Source: Cryomorphaceae bacterium
GTDB lineage: Bacteria > Bacteroidota > Bacteroidia > Flavobacteriales > Schleiferiaceae
Direction: 5' to 3'
Assembly: GCA_017858515.1 (NCBI GenBank)
Contig: JAFMBM010000010.1
Location: forward strand, 1-64,000
Length of the DNA stretch: 64,000 nt
A program made the translations under genes and the position numbers. Each line of letters begins with the position of its first letter. Positions within the stretch are counted from its first letter, which is position 1. The notes below the pieces were generated by a model, which worked only from the letters and a program-made list of their open reading frames with translations, was not told the DNA's origin and searched no databases. Of this stretch, positions 1 through 7,912 are shown one piece after another.

Positions 1-299
1 CAAAAAGAAAAAGTGATAGTGGCCGCAGATTTTATCGAATTTGGAAATAATGGAGAGTGAAATGGGTAGAGGGCTTGGTTTTGTTGGGGAAGCAAAAAAA
101 GGAGTCGGATTTGAGCGAAAAACAGAAATTTAACACAGGCTTTAGTAGGGAAATCATTATATTGGTCGGGTTCAAGAAAAAGAACCGCTTCGTAGTCGCC
201 ACTGTGACTGACTAAGCGCAAGCTTGTAAGGGAGTTTGGAAAAGAAGAGAAATCAAGCAAGGAAACTAGGCCAAAACCAAAGCATTCGCCTTCAAACAA

Positions 300-1302
300 A
301 TCGTCCACTACGGCAGCTTCCAAACGAGCTATACTTTTAATGCCAAGGAGTTTGATGTTGAACCGAAATGCCCCAAGCGTTGAGCTCGCGAACTCAAATA
401 GAAAACAATTACAGTCGTTCGCAAACTGGTTTAGGGTATTACGGAGCTCGGTATTACAATCCCACTTTTAGTGTTTGGTTGGGGGTGGATGCGATGGCAA
501 GTAATGGCCATAATTTACCGTTAACACCGTATCACTTTTCCGCCAACAACCCAGTAAATATTATAGATCCTGATAGTAATGATTGGTATAAGGCGAAAGA
601 TGGAAGTTTGTTGTGGTCTAAGGGTAAACAGGACAATATTTCCTTAGCCTCAGAAGTTGACAAGCAAGACAATGTTTTAGTACAAAAATTTATGAATGGT
701 ACGGTGCCGATGGTATGGACTTAGGGAATGATGGGGCAGATGTTATTGCGATTAGGGGAAACGGAGATAATGCTTGGCAAAGAGACGCTGTAAACACGCA
801 AAATGCTAATCCAGGTAGTGTAATTGCTCTTTCTGCATACTCGGATGATGTTGGTATGTCCAGCATGATTCCAGGGTTGGAGAATGTTACCTCATCGTTT
901 GGCAAGGTGAATTCAATTACTATGCGAGACCACTCCACGGCAAATTATTATGGAGGGGTTGCAGGTGTATTTACAAACAACCTTCTTTTAACTTTTAACA
1001 ACAAAGTCTCTGGTGGTTCCATAAAAATGGATGCTTGTGCTGGAGTTTCCTTTTTTGGGTGCTATAACGCAAATGACGCGCGAAGTTTTACTTTGTCTAC
1101 GGGTATTACATCTTATGGCAGTACAGCCAAAGTAGGCATGGAAAGTTTTAGGAACGGAACTTATAATTCTGGGGTACATAGTCAAACTACTTTAGGAAGT
1201 TTTATGAAATATTCGCGGTACTCAAACTATGTGAACACTTCAGGCTATTCAATTTCTTCTCAGAATATAGGAAGGGTAATAGGTGGCATCAATTATAAAT
1301 AG
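300..1302 (+). pseudogene. RHS-repeat core remnant plus C-terminal tip (candidate polymorphic toxin), broken by a ~66-bp insertion and a frameshift
   Basis: SFQTSYTFNAKEFD (about 315-356) is separated from TGLGYYGARYYNPTFSVWLGVD by ~66 bp containing an in-frame stop. ORF 368..724 and ORF 715..1302 are in different frames. Reading the downstream frame upstream of 715 gives ..FYEWYGADGMDLGNDGADV.., implying an indel near the A-run at ~683-688. Confidence 0.75.
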
Positions 1303-1304
1303 TA

Positions 1305-1952
1305 ATGGCAATGCAGTTTAAATTATATCTAAGCTACTCTTTTATTCTATCATTTTTATTCGGATGTAGCCAGAATTATTACGATGAAGCAAATTTAACT
1401 TTAGGACAAGAAAGTGTCACTCAGTCCACGACAGATCCTTTTGTTATCAAAAAAGAAACTGAAAAGCTGGCAGAGAGTTACAGTTCAAGAAAAGAGAAGG
1501 TATTAGGGTATGATAAAATTTGGCTGAAAGAATTGGAAGATTTTGTTGTTAGATGCGAAATGAATGATACAGTTTTTCAATATTTAGACAAAAAATATTT
1601 GCCTTTGATTATCCGTATGCCAAATATTGATGTAGAATAAGCTCAAAGAATAGTGACTTTGGTGTTGGTTAAAAACCACTTGTATCATATTGATAAAGAG
1701 GGAAAATCAGAGAATTATGGCTATTATCATTCTCAACAAAGTTCATCTCGTAATATTATGTTAAGCTATTTTACTAGGATGACAGGAATGATTTCATATA
1801 GCGACTTAAGTTGTTTCTACTATGACTGGATAATGAGCGAGCCTTCCTTAAGTTCAGATAAATTATTTATTGAAGGAATTAGTCAATATAAGAATGTCAC
1901 TAAGAATAGTAATAATTGTGCGGACAACATAAATCTCTATTTGTATAAGTGA
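1305..1952 (+). pseudogene. Small lipoprotein (candidate immunity protein), interrupted by an in-frame TAA at 1638-1640
   Basis: ORFs 1305..1640 and 1653..1952 share one frame; signal peptide with lipobox-like ILSFLFGC; starts 3 bp after the RHS tip stop. Confidence 0.6.
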
Positions 1953-2059
1953 AATTTGAAGTGCTACCCCTCTGCGCTGGCGCTAGTGTCTTTGCTCGTG
2001 TAAATACTGCAAAGCGGCCCAGCCATTAATAGGTTTTTTTTATAAAGCATAGGCCTGTT

Positions 2060-2180
2060 TGTCCTTAAAGTACAATAGGTAAGTCCCGCGAACTTGATAA
2101 CGGTGATTTCCTCATCATCGGGCAGTTCCTATACTTACTTGAACTGCTTGGGCTGCTAGGCATTTTTATGGATGGAACTT
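2060..2180 (-). pseudogene. Decayed remnant related to the ORF at 7405..7641
   Basis: The minus strand encodes ..ELPDDEEITVIKF.. with stops, resembling QLPAEERNTVIKV in ORF 7405..7641. Confidence 0.45.
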
Positions 2181-3141
2181 GCCATTTCCATTTACTGAAG
2201 ATGCCGAAAGAGATCAAAGAAAGCTCTGGCACCCAGAACAAAGACTCACAAGCGTTCAGAATAGCAGAGGAATACATCATTATCTTTACGATAGCAAGGG
2301 CGAGCGAATCATGAAAGGCAGTGTATTGAGCAATCAAGTTGCGGTAAACGGAGTAAGCGGCAATTACACCAATGGAGCGGTAGAATTTGACGGATATCTG
2401 CTCTATGTGAATCCGTATTTCGTGGCGCGTCATTTTAAAGATTGGGTAGAAGGCAGCAAGCACTATTATATGGGTGCGCAGCGCATCGCCAGCGAGACCA
2501 TGGGCTATGTAAATGAACAGGGTATTACGGAGCTTCCACACCAACCCGAACCCATGAAAGCCAGCAGCAGCACCGCCCCCTATCCCGTAAGCGGAGTGTT
2601 GGGAGCAAGCTCTGCCTGGCAGAGTTTAGAATACCTCTTGCAAGAATTAGGAGCGAATCTGGGCGCAAACTTTTGGTCGGATGTAACGGATACTGTACCC
2701 GCCTACAAGCAGTTCTTTGATTTCACCACCTATTTGGAGCAAACCGAAGAAGTGTGCACAGAGCAAGGACATCTAGGTGAAATTCTACAGATACCCGATT
2801 GCCTCTGTGCCAGCAGTCCGTATTATGCCATGGAGATTCATGAAATCGATTGCAAAGAATTCCGACAGATCTATTGGTACCATCCCGATTATTTGGGTCA
2901 CAACGAATACATCACCAACAAATCCGGCCGCCCCTACCAGTACTTCCACCACAGTGCCTTCGGCGAAGTACTCGTACAACGTGACGCCAACTACGGCAGC
3001 TTCCAAACGAGCTATACTTTTAATGCCAAGGAGTTTGATGGAGAGACAGGTTTTGGGTATTATGGAGCGCGGTATTACCATCCCACTTTTAGTGTTTGGT
3101 TGGGGGTGGATGAAGGTCTGAACTGTGATGCGTATGATTAA
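2179..3141 (+). CDS. RHS repeat-associated core protein fragment, truncated just after WLGVD
   Basis: RLTSVQNSRGIHHYLYDSKGERIMK, YWYHPDYLGHNEYIT, FGEVLVQRDANYGSFQTSYTFNAKEFDGETGFGYYGARYYHPTFSVWLGVD; short non-core tail EGLNCDAYD. Confidence 0.8.
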   Translation: MPFPFTEDAERDQRKLWHPEQRLTSVQNSRGIHHYLYDSKGERIMKGSVLSNQVAVNGVSGNYTNGAVEFDGYLLYVNPYFVARHFKDWVEGSKHYYMGAQRIASETMGYVNEQGITELPHQPEPMKASSSTAPYPVSGVLGASSAWQSLEYLLQELGANLGANFWSDVTDTVPAYKQFFDFTTYLEQTEEVCTEQGHLGEILQIPDCLCASSPYYAMEIHEIDCKEFRQIYWYHPDYLGHNEYITNKSGRPYQYFHHSAFGEVLVQRDANYGSFQTSYTFNAKEFDGETGFGYYGARYYHPTFSVWLGVDEGLNCDAYD

Positions 3142-3151
3142 ATGATAGGCT

Positions 3152-3454
3152 ATGATTAAGAAGGGGTATAAATTTTCAGAGTTAACATTAAAAATAATAG
3201 GGTGCGCTATGACGGTGCATTCAGCTTTAGGCAATGGTTTCCAAGAAGTCATTTATCAGCGCGCATTGGAAATAGAAATGAAAGACCGAAACCTAGGTTT
3301 TAGTCGGGAGTATGAAATGACCCATCCTAAAAAAAGGGGCTACTTTTATTCATGTAATTTATGTTCGCAAAACCAAATTACACAAAAGCGGGATGACCTT
3401 TATGGAAATCCCGCTTTTAAAGTTTTATCGGACAGTAGTAACTTTAAATATTAA
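3152..3454 (+). pseudogene. GxxExxY-family protein, N-terminal fragment (copy 1)
   Basis: FSELTLKIIGCAMTVHSALGNGFQEVIYQRALEIEM; similarity ends near EYEM and the ORF then runs through a terminator-like hairpin. Confidence 0.6.
3384..3418 (+). terminator. Rho-independent terminator-like hairpin (copy 1)
   Basis: AAAAGCGGGAT / ATCCCGCTTTT, 11-bp perfect stem with 13-nt loop. Confidence 0.6.
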
Positions 3455-3554
3455 AATAAAAATAGTAATGCTGAATTTTGGAAAGTCTTTTTTAGAATAA
3501 TTTGTTGTGCGTCAGCTTAAAAAACCGACACCAATCAAAATCACGGAAGACAAT

Positions 3555-3572
3555 GTTTCTAAATTTAGAAAC
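3555..3572. promoter_or_regulatory. 18-bp perfect palindrome, candidate HigA operator (copy 1)
   Basis: GTTTCTAAATTTAGAAAC, 38 bp upstream of the higB-like ATG; a TATCTTTG (TAnnTTTG-type) element follows at 3579..3586. Confidence 0.65.
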
Positions 3573-3610
3573 CTTCATTATCTTTGTGACGTTAAACAAG
3601 ACAACTTTGA

Positions 3611-3952
3611 ATGAGATATTTTGAGACGAGATTTTTAGAAGAAGCAGACCAGTTCATTTCAGGACTTGACCGAAAGACCGTCAAAAAAATCTTTTACAAT
3701 ATTGACCTAGCTGAACAAACTAATGACCCAAAAATTTTTAAGAAACTACAAAATGACATTTGGGAGTTTCGAACAAAATACTCAGGACTTCAAATTAGAC
3801 TACTTGCATTTTGGGACAAGACCGATAACAAAGAAACTTTGGTTCTTGCGACACACGGTTTTATAAAGAAAGTTGACAAAGTTCCGGCTAAGGAAATTGA
3901 CCGTGCATTAAGGCTAAGAGACAACTATTTCAACAACAAACTAAAAAAGTAA
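3611..3952 (+). CDS. higB: RelE/HigB-type (phage Gp49-like) toxin of a type II TA system (copy 1)
   Basis: LEEADQFISGLDRKTVKKIFYNIDLAE...LQNDIWEFRTKYSGLQIRLLAFWDK...THGFIKK; toxin-first order with an XRE partner. Confidence 0.85.
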   Translation: MRYFETRFLEEADQFISGLDRKTVKKIFYNIDLAEQTNDPKIFKKLQNDIWEFRTKYSGLQIRLLAFWDKTDNKETLVLATHGFIKKVDKVPAKEIDRALRLRDNYFNNKLKK

Positions 3953-3956
3953 TCTA

Positions 3957-4283
3957 ATGGCAACTAAAGAATTAAAGACTTACTCGCTTGCCGAAATGAA
4001 AGACAAGTATATCGGTAAAGTCGGGACACAAGAGCGTGACGAATACGAATATGAACTTAGTATGGACGTTTTAGGAAAGATGATTAAAACTGCTCGACAA
4101 GAAAGAAACTTGACACAAGAAGAACTCGGACGACTTGTTGGAGTTCAGAAAGCTCAAATCTCTAAACTTGAAAGTAGTGCCAACAGTGCTACCATTGACA
4201 CTATATTAAAAGTGTTCAAGGCATTAAAAGCAGAAATCAATTTTAACGTAAAACTTGAAGACAATTTTGTTAAACTCGCTTGA
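3957..4283 (+). CDS. higA: XRE-family HTH antitoxin (copy 1)
   Basis: LGKMIKTARQERNLTQEELGRLVGVQKAQISKLESSANSATIDTILKVFKALKAEI; 4 bp after the toxin gene. Confidence 0.85.
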   Translation: MATKELKTYSLAEMKDKYIGKVGTQERDEYEYELSMDVLGKMIKTARQERNLTQEELGRLVGVQKAQISKLESSANSATIDTILKVFKALKAEINFNVKLEDNFVKLA

Positions 4284-4432
4284 CAGAAAAGAAAGCCGAA
4301 CGCACAACAACACCTACCCAAAAGTGACGATTCAGTAGTCAAATCAAGCTTTGTGCTTCTATCAAAATTTGTGATTAGTTGACAGTGAAGTGCTTCGAAA
4401 CCGCCACCTTCGGGTAGCTGCAAAACGTTACC

Positions 4433-4735
4433 ATGAGGAATCTTCTTAGAGAGCTAAGCTTCCAAGATTTAGTTTTAAAACATTACAAGGTATATCCCGA
4501 TTATAACCCAAACAAATCCGGCCGCCCCTACCAGTACTTCCACCACAGTGCCTTCGGCGAAGTACTCGTACAACGTGACGCCAACTACGGCAGCTTCCAA
4601 ACGAGCTATACTTTTAATGCCAAGGAGTTTGATGGAGAGACAGGTTTTGGGTATTATGGAGCGCGGTATTACCATCCCACTTTTAGTGTTTGGTTGGGGG
4701 TGGATGAAGGTCTGAACTGTGATGCGTATGATTAA
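4433..4735 (+). CDS. RHS core fragment (duplicate 3' end, fused to a short new N-terminus)
   Basis: MRNLLRELSFQDLVLKHYKVYPDYNPN followed by NKSGRPYQYF...WLGVDEGLNCDAYD identical to the end of ORF 2179..3141. Confidence 0.7.
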   Translation: MRNLLRELSFQDLVLKHYKVYPDYNPNKSGRPYQYFHHSAFGEVLVQRDANYGSFQTSYTFNAKEFDGETGFGYYGARYYHPTFSVWLGVDEGLNCDAYD

Positions 4736-4745
4736 ATGATAGGCT

Positions 4746-5048
4746 ATGATTAAGAAGGGGTATAAATTTTCAGAGTTAACATTAAAAATAATAGGGTGCG
4801 CTATGACGGTGCATTCAGCTTTAGGCAATGGTTTCCAAGAAGTCATTTATCAGCGCGCATTGGAAATAGAAATGAAAGACCGAAACCTAGGTTTTAGTCG
4901 GGAGTATGAAATGACCCATCCTAAAAAAAGGGGCTACTTTTATTCATGTAATTTATGTTCGCAAAACCAAATTACACAAAAGCGGGATGACCTTTATGGA
5001 AATCCCGCTTTTAAAGTTTTATCGGACAGTAGTAACTTTAAATATTAA
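4746..5048 (+). pseudogene. GxxExxY-family N-terminal fragment (copy 2)
   Basis: Protein identical to 3152..3454. Confidence 0.6.
4978..5012 (+). terminator. Terminator-like hairpin (copy 2)
   Basis: Same sequence as 3384..3418. Confidence 0.6.
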
Positions 5049-5148
5049 AATAAAAATAGTAATGCTGAATTTTGGAAAGTCTTTTTTAGAATAATTTGTT
5101 GTGCGTCAGCTTAAAAAACCGACACCAATCAAAATCACGGAAGACAAT

Positions 5149-5166
5149 GTTTCTAAATTTAGAAAC
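5149..5166. promoter_or_regulatory. 18-bp perfect palindrome, candidate HigA operator (copy 2)
   Basis: GTTTCTAAATTTAGAAAC. Confidence 0.65.
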
Positions 5167-5204
5167 CTTCATTATCTTTGTGACGTTAAACAAGACAACT
5201 TTGA

Positions 5205-5546
5205 ATGAGATATTTTGAGACGAGATTTTTAGAAGAAGCAGACCAGTTCATTTCAGGACTTGACCGAAAGACCGTCAAAAAAATCTTTTACAATATTGAC
5301 CTAGCTGAACAAACTAATGACCCAAAAATTTTTAAGAAACTACAAAATGACATTTGGGAGTTTCGAACAAAATACTCAGGACTTCAAATTAGACTACTTG
5401 CATTTTGGGACAAGACCGATAACAAAGAAACTTTGGTTCTTGCGACACACGGTTTTATAAAGAAAGTTGACAAAGTTCCGGCTAAGGAAATTGACCGTGC
5501 ATTAAGGCTAAGAGACAACTATTTCAACAACAAACTAAAAAAGTAA
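5205..5546 (+). CDS. higB: RelE/HigB-type toxin (copy 2)
   Basis: Protein identical to 3611..3952. Confidence 0.85.
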   Translation: MRYFETRFLEEADQFISGLDRKTVKKIFYNIDLAEQTNDPKIFKKLQNDIWEFRTKYSGLQIRLLAFWDKTDNKETLVLATHGFIKKVDKVPAKEIDRALRLRDNYFNNKLKK

Positions 5547-5550
5547 TCTA

Positions 5551-5877
5551 ATGGCAACTAAAGAATTAAAGACTTACTCGCTTGCCGAAATGAAAGACAA
5601 GTATATCGGTAAAGTCGGGACACAAGAGCGTGACGAATACGAATATGAACTTAGTATGGACGTTTTAGGAAAGATGATTAAAACTGCTCGACAAGAAAGA
5701 AACTTGACACAAGAAGAACTCGGACGACTTGTTGGAGTTCAGAAAGCTCAAATCTCTAAACTTGAAAGTAGTGCCAACAGTGCTACCATTGACACTATAT
5801 TAAAAGTGTTCAAGGCATTAAAAGCAGAAATCAATTTTAACGTAAAACTTGAAGACAATTTTGTTAAACTCGCTTGA
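5551..5877 (+). CDS. higA: XRE-family HTH antitoxin (copy 2)
   Basis: Protein identical to 3957..4283. Confidence 0.85.
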   Translation: MATKELKTYSLAEMKDKYIGKVGTQERDEYEYELSMDVLGKMIKTARQERNLTQEELGRLVGVQKAQISKLESSANSATIDTILKVFKALKAEINFNVKLEDNFVKLA

Positions 5878-6026
5878 CAGAAAAGAAAGCCGAACGCACA
5901 ACAACACCTACCCAAAAGTGACGATTCAGTAGTCAAATCAAGCTTTGTGCTTCTATCAAAATTTGTGATTAGTTGACAGTGAAGTGCTTCGAAACCGCCA
6001 CCTTCGGGTAGCTGCAAAACGTTACC

Positions 6027-6971
6027 ATGAGGAATCTTCTTAGAGAGCTAAGCTTCCAAGATTTAGTTTTAAAACATTACAAGGTATATCCCGATTATAA
6101 CCCAAACAAATTCTGCCGCCCTTACCAGTACTTTCATTACAGCGCATTCGGCGAAGTGCTTGTACAACGCGATGCTAATTACGGCAGTTTCCAGACAAGC
6201 TATACGTTTAATGCCAAGGAGTTTGACCAAGAGACTGGGCTTGGCTATTACGGAGCGCGGTATTACAATCCCACTTTCAGTGTTTGGTTGGGGGTGGATC
6301 CGTTGGCGCATAGGTATCGGAGTATGTCACCTTATGTATACACTGGGAATAACCCGATTATGTTGGTGGATCCGGATGGGATGTGGGTTAAAGGAGGCGA
6401 TAATTGGTTCGGCCGTTTTTTTCAAAAAGTAGGTAACGTTTTTACTGGAAACGGCTGGAATACAAATAAAGAATTAGAGGAGGCTGAATGGGTAAGAAAA
6501 TATGAAGCAGAGGGGAATACTATATTGGATGAGATAGTCATTAATATTGCAAAAAAAGAAAATAAACAACCCTATAGCAAGGAAGGCTATGGTGATAGTA
6601 ATGAACAGCATATTAAGTGGCCAGATGCTGAAAACAAAGGGGACCCCATAGAGCGCTTCCCTATGGGCGGTCTGGGTAAAGCTGTTGGTAGCTGGGGCCA
6701 AAAATTGTCCAAAGGCTTGGGGATTTTGAGGAAGTGGATTTCTTGGGGAGCAAAGGAGTCTCCGCCTAAATCTGATGATATCGTAGTTGCTGATATGGCT
6801 CCTGTACCTAAAGGTCCGAGTAAAGTGATTTTTGAAGTGTATTATCCAAAATTAACAGGTGATAAAAAGGACTGGGTATTTGAACATGACTACCAGGATT
6901 CTGCAAGGTGGCATGATTTTCTAAAAAGTGACACAATATTTAGAAAGATTAAAAATGTTGAGGTTAAGTAG
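6027..6971 (+). CDS. RHS core plus intact C-terminal tip (candidate polymorphic toxin)
   Basis: ETGLGYYGARYYNPTFSVWLGVDPLAHRYRSMSPYVYTGNNPIMLVDPDG core end, then ~190 aa of unrecognised C-terminus. Confidence 0.8.
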   Translation: MRNLLRELSFQDLVLKHYKVYPDYNPNKFCRPYQYFHYSAFGEVLVQRDANYGSFQTSYTFNAKEFDQETGLGYYGARYYNPTFSVWLGVDPLAHRYRSMSPYVYTGNNPIMLVDPDGMWVKGGDNWFGRFFQKVGNVFTGNGWNTNKELEEAEWVRKYEAEGNTILDEIVINIAKKENKQPYSKEGYGDSNEQHIKWPDAENKGDPIERFPMGGLGKAVGSWGQKLSKGLGILRKWISWGAKESPPKSDDIVVADMAPVPKGPSKVIFEVYYPKLTGDKKDWVFEHDYQDSARWHDFLKSDTIFRKIKNVEVK

Positions 6972-7383
6972 TTTATTATTACTATTGATTGCTAGTTGCA
7001 ATAGTGAACCAAAAAGAAATTCAGATAAATCTTTATCTGAGAATATGGGATTTAAAGAGGTGGTTGTTAATCCAAAAGCAACTAACCGTTTGATATTCAA
7101 TGTTGATAGAATCAAACCTTTTAATTATTGTCAAATATCAACAAACAGCGGGTTATATATTCTTGATCACAATAAATCTGATAGCTTATTGGTAATCAGT
7201 GATTCATTGGTTACTCAAATGGATTCTGTAAGTAGTTTTTTTGGGCCATTTGTTAGTGGATATAGGTTTAATATGATACTGGGAGATAAGTTAAACAGTG
7301 ATCCTTCAGATATTAGTATGTCTGGTCATATTGCATATAAAATCATTATAAGAGGTAGTTTTGGTCATATTCACTCGCAGTAA
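6955..7383 (+). CDS. Small lipoprotein, candidate immunity protein for the RHS tip
   Basis: MLRLSSLLLLLIASCNSEP signal peptide and lipobox; ATG at 6955 overlaps the RHS stop by 17 bp. Confidence 0.6.
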   Translation: MLRLSSLLLLLIASCNSEPKRNSDKSLSENMGFKEVVVNPKATNRLIFNVDRIKPFNYCQISTNSGLYILDHNKSDSLLVISDSLVTQMDSVSSFFGPFVSGYRFNMILGDKLNSDPSDISMSGHIAYKIIIRGSFGHIHSQ

Positions 7384-7404
7384 AAAAGTAGCAAGCTTTA
7401 ATCG

Positions 7405-7641
7405 CTACCAGAGTCCCTGCCACTGAGCCCATTTTTTTATACTGTATAGGCGCGCCTTTATCTTGCAATCCCTGTGCAGTACAGAAACCACCTTGATCAC
7501 GGTATTCCTTTCTTCGGCCGGTAGTTGGTCTACTTCCTTATACTGAAGGATGACTTCGGCAAGGAAGAGAGCCAAGAAGGGTTGAGAAAACCATCTGCTG
7601 GGATAATCAAAACCCTGCAAAAAACGTAATTGCGTACGCAT
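7405..7641 (-). CDS. Hypothetical protein
   Basis: 78-aa ORF; a decayed relative lies at ~2060-2180. Confidence 0.4.
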   Translation of the reverse strand: MRTQLRFLQGFDYPSRWFSQPFLALFLAEVILQYKEVDQLPAEERNTVIKVVSVLHRDCKIKARLYSIKKWAQWQGLW

Positions 7642-7660
7642 TGTGTAATTTTACTACATT

Positions 7661-7912
7661 ATGAAAGTGATCAATTATACAGAGTTAAGGCTCAACCTGA
7701 GAAAATGGCTTGACCTTGTCGCAGACGATTTTGAGGAACTTATTATCAAACGCAAGAACAACAAAGACCTTGTTTTAATCTCCATGGATGAGTATCGCTC
7801 CTTGAAAGAGACTCAATATCTGATGTCAGGTAAGAACCGTGAACACTTACTGCTATCAATGGAAGAAGCCAAACAAGGCAAGACCAAAGACGAGGGCCTG
7901 ATTGAAGAATGA
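7661..7912 (+). CDS. yefM: YefM/Phd-family antitoxin
   Basis: INYTELRLNLRKWLDLVADDFEELIIKRKNNKDLVLISMDEYRSLKET; ATGA overlap with the next gene. Confidence 0.88.
   Translation: MKVINYTELRLNLRKWLDLVADDFEELIIKRKNNKDLVLISMDEYRSLKETQYLMSGKNREHLLLSMEEAKQGKTKDEGLIEE

Larger units (their letters stand above)
2917..4510 (+). repeat. Tandem duplication unit 1 (1,594 bp)
   Basis: 2917..4517 matches 4511..6111 at a constant offset of 1,594. All ORFs on both strands inside are identical in sequence at that offset; junctions share AACAAAT (2917, 4511, 6105). Confidence 0.93.
4511..6104 (+). repeat. Tandem duplication unit 2 (1,594 bp)
   Basis: Same as unit 1; after 6111 the sequence switches to a diverged RHS core. 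Confidence 0.93.

Noticed and set aside
690-938. Minus-strand ORFs in the first RHS tip (690..938, 988..1185)
   Set aside because: Overlap the better supported plus-strand RHS tip; composition typical of antisense.
2785-3252. Long minus-strand ORF opposite the RHS core (also 4475..4846 and 6069..6311)
   Set aside because: Antisense shadow of the constrained RHS coding frame; no independent signals.
4154-4423. Minus-strand 89-aa ORF (also 5748..6017)
   Set aside because: Mostly antisense to the XRE antitoxin and its non-coding tail; duplicated only because the unit is duplicated.
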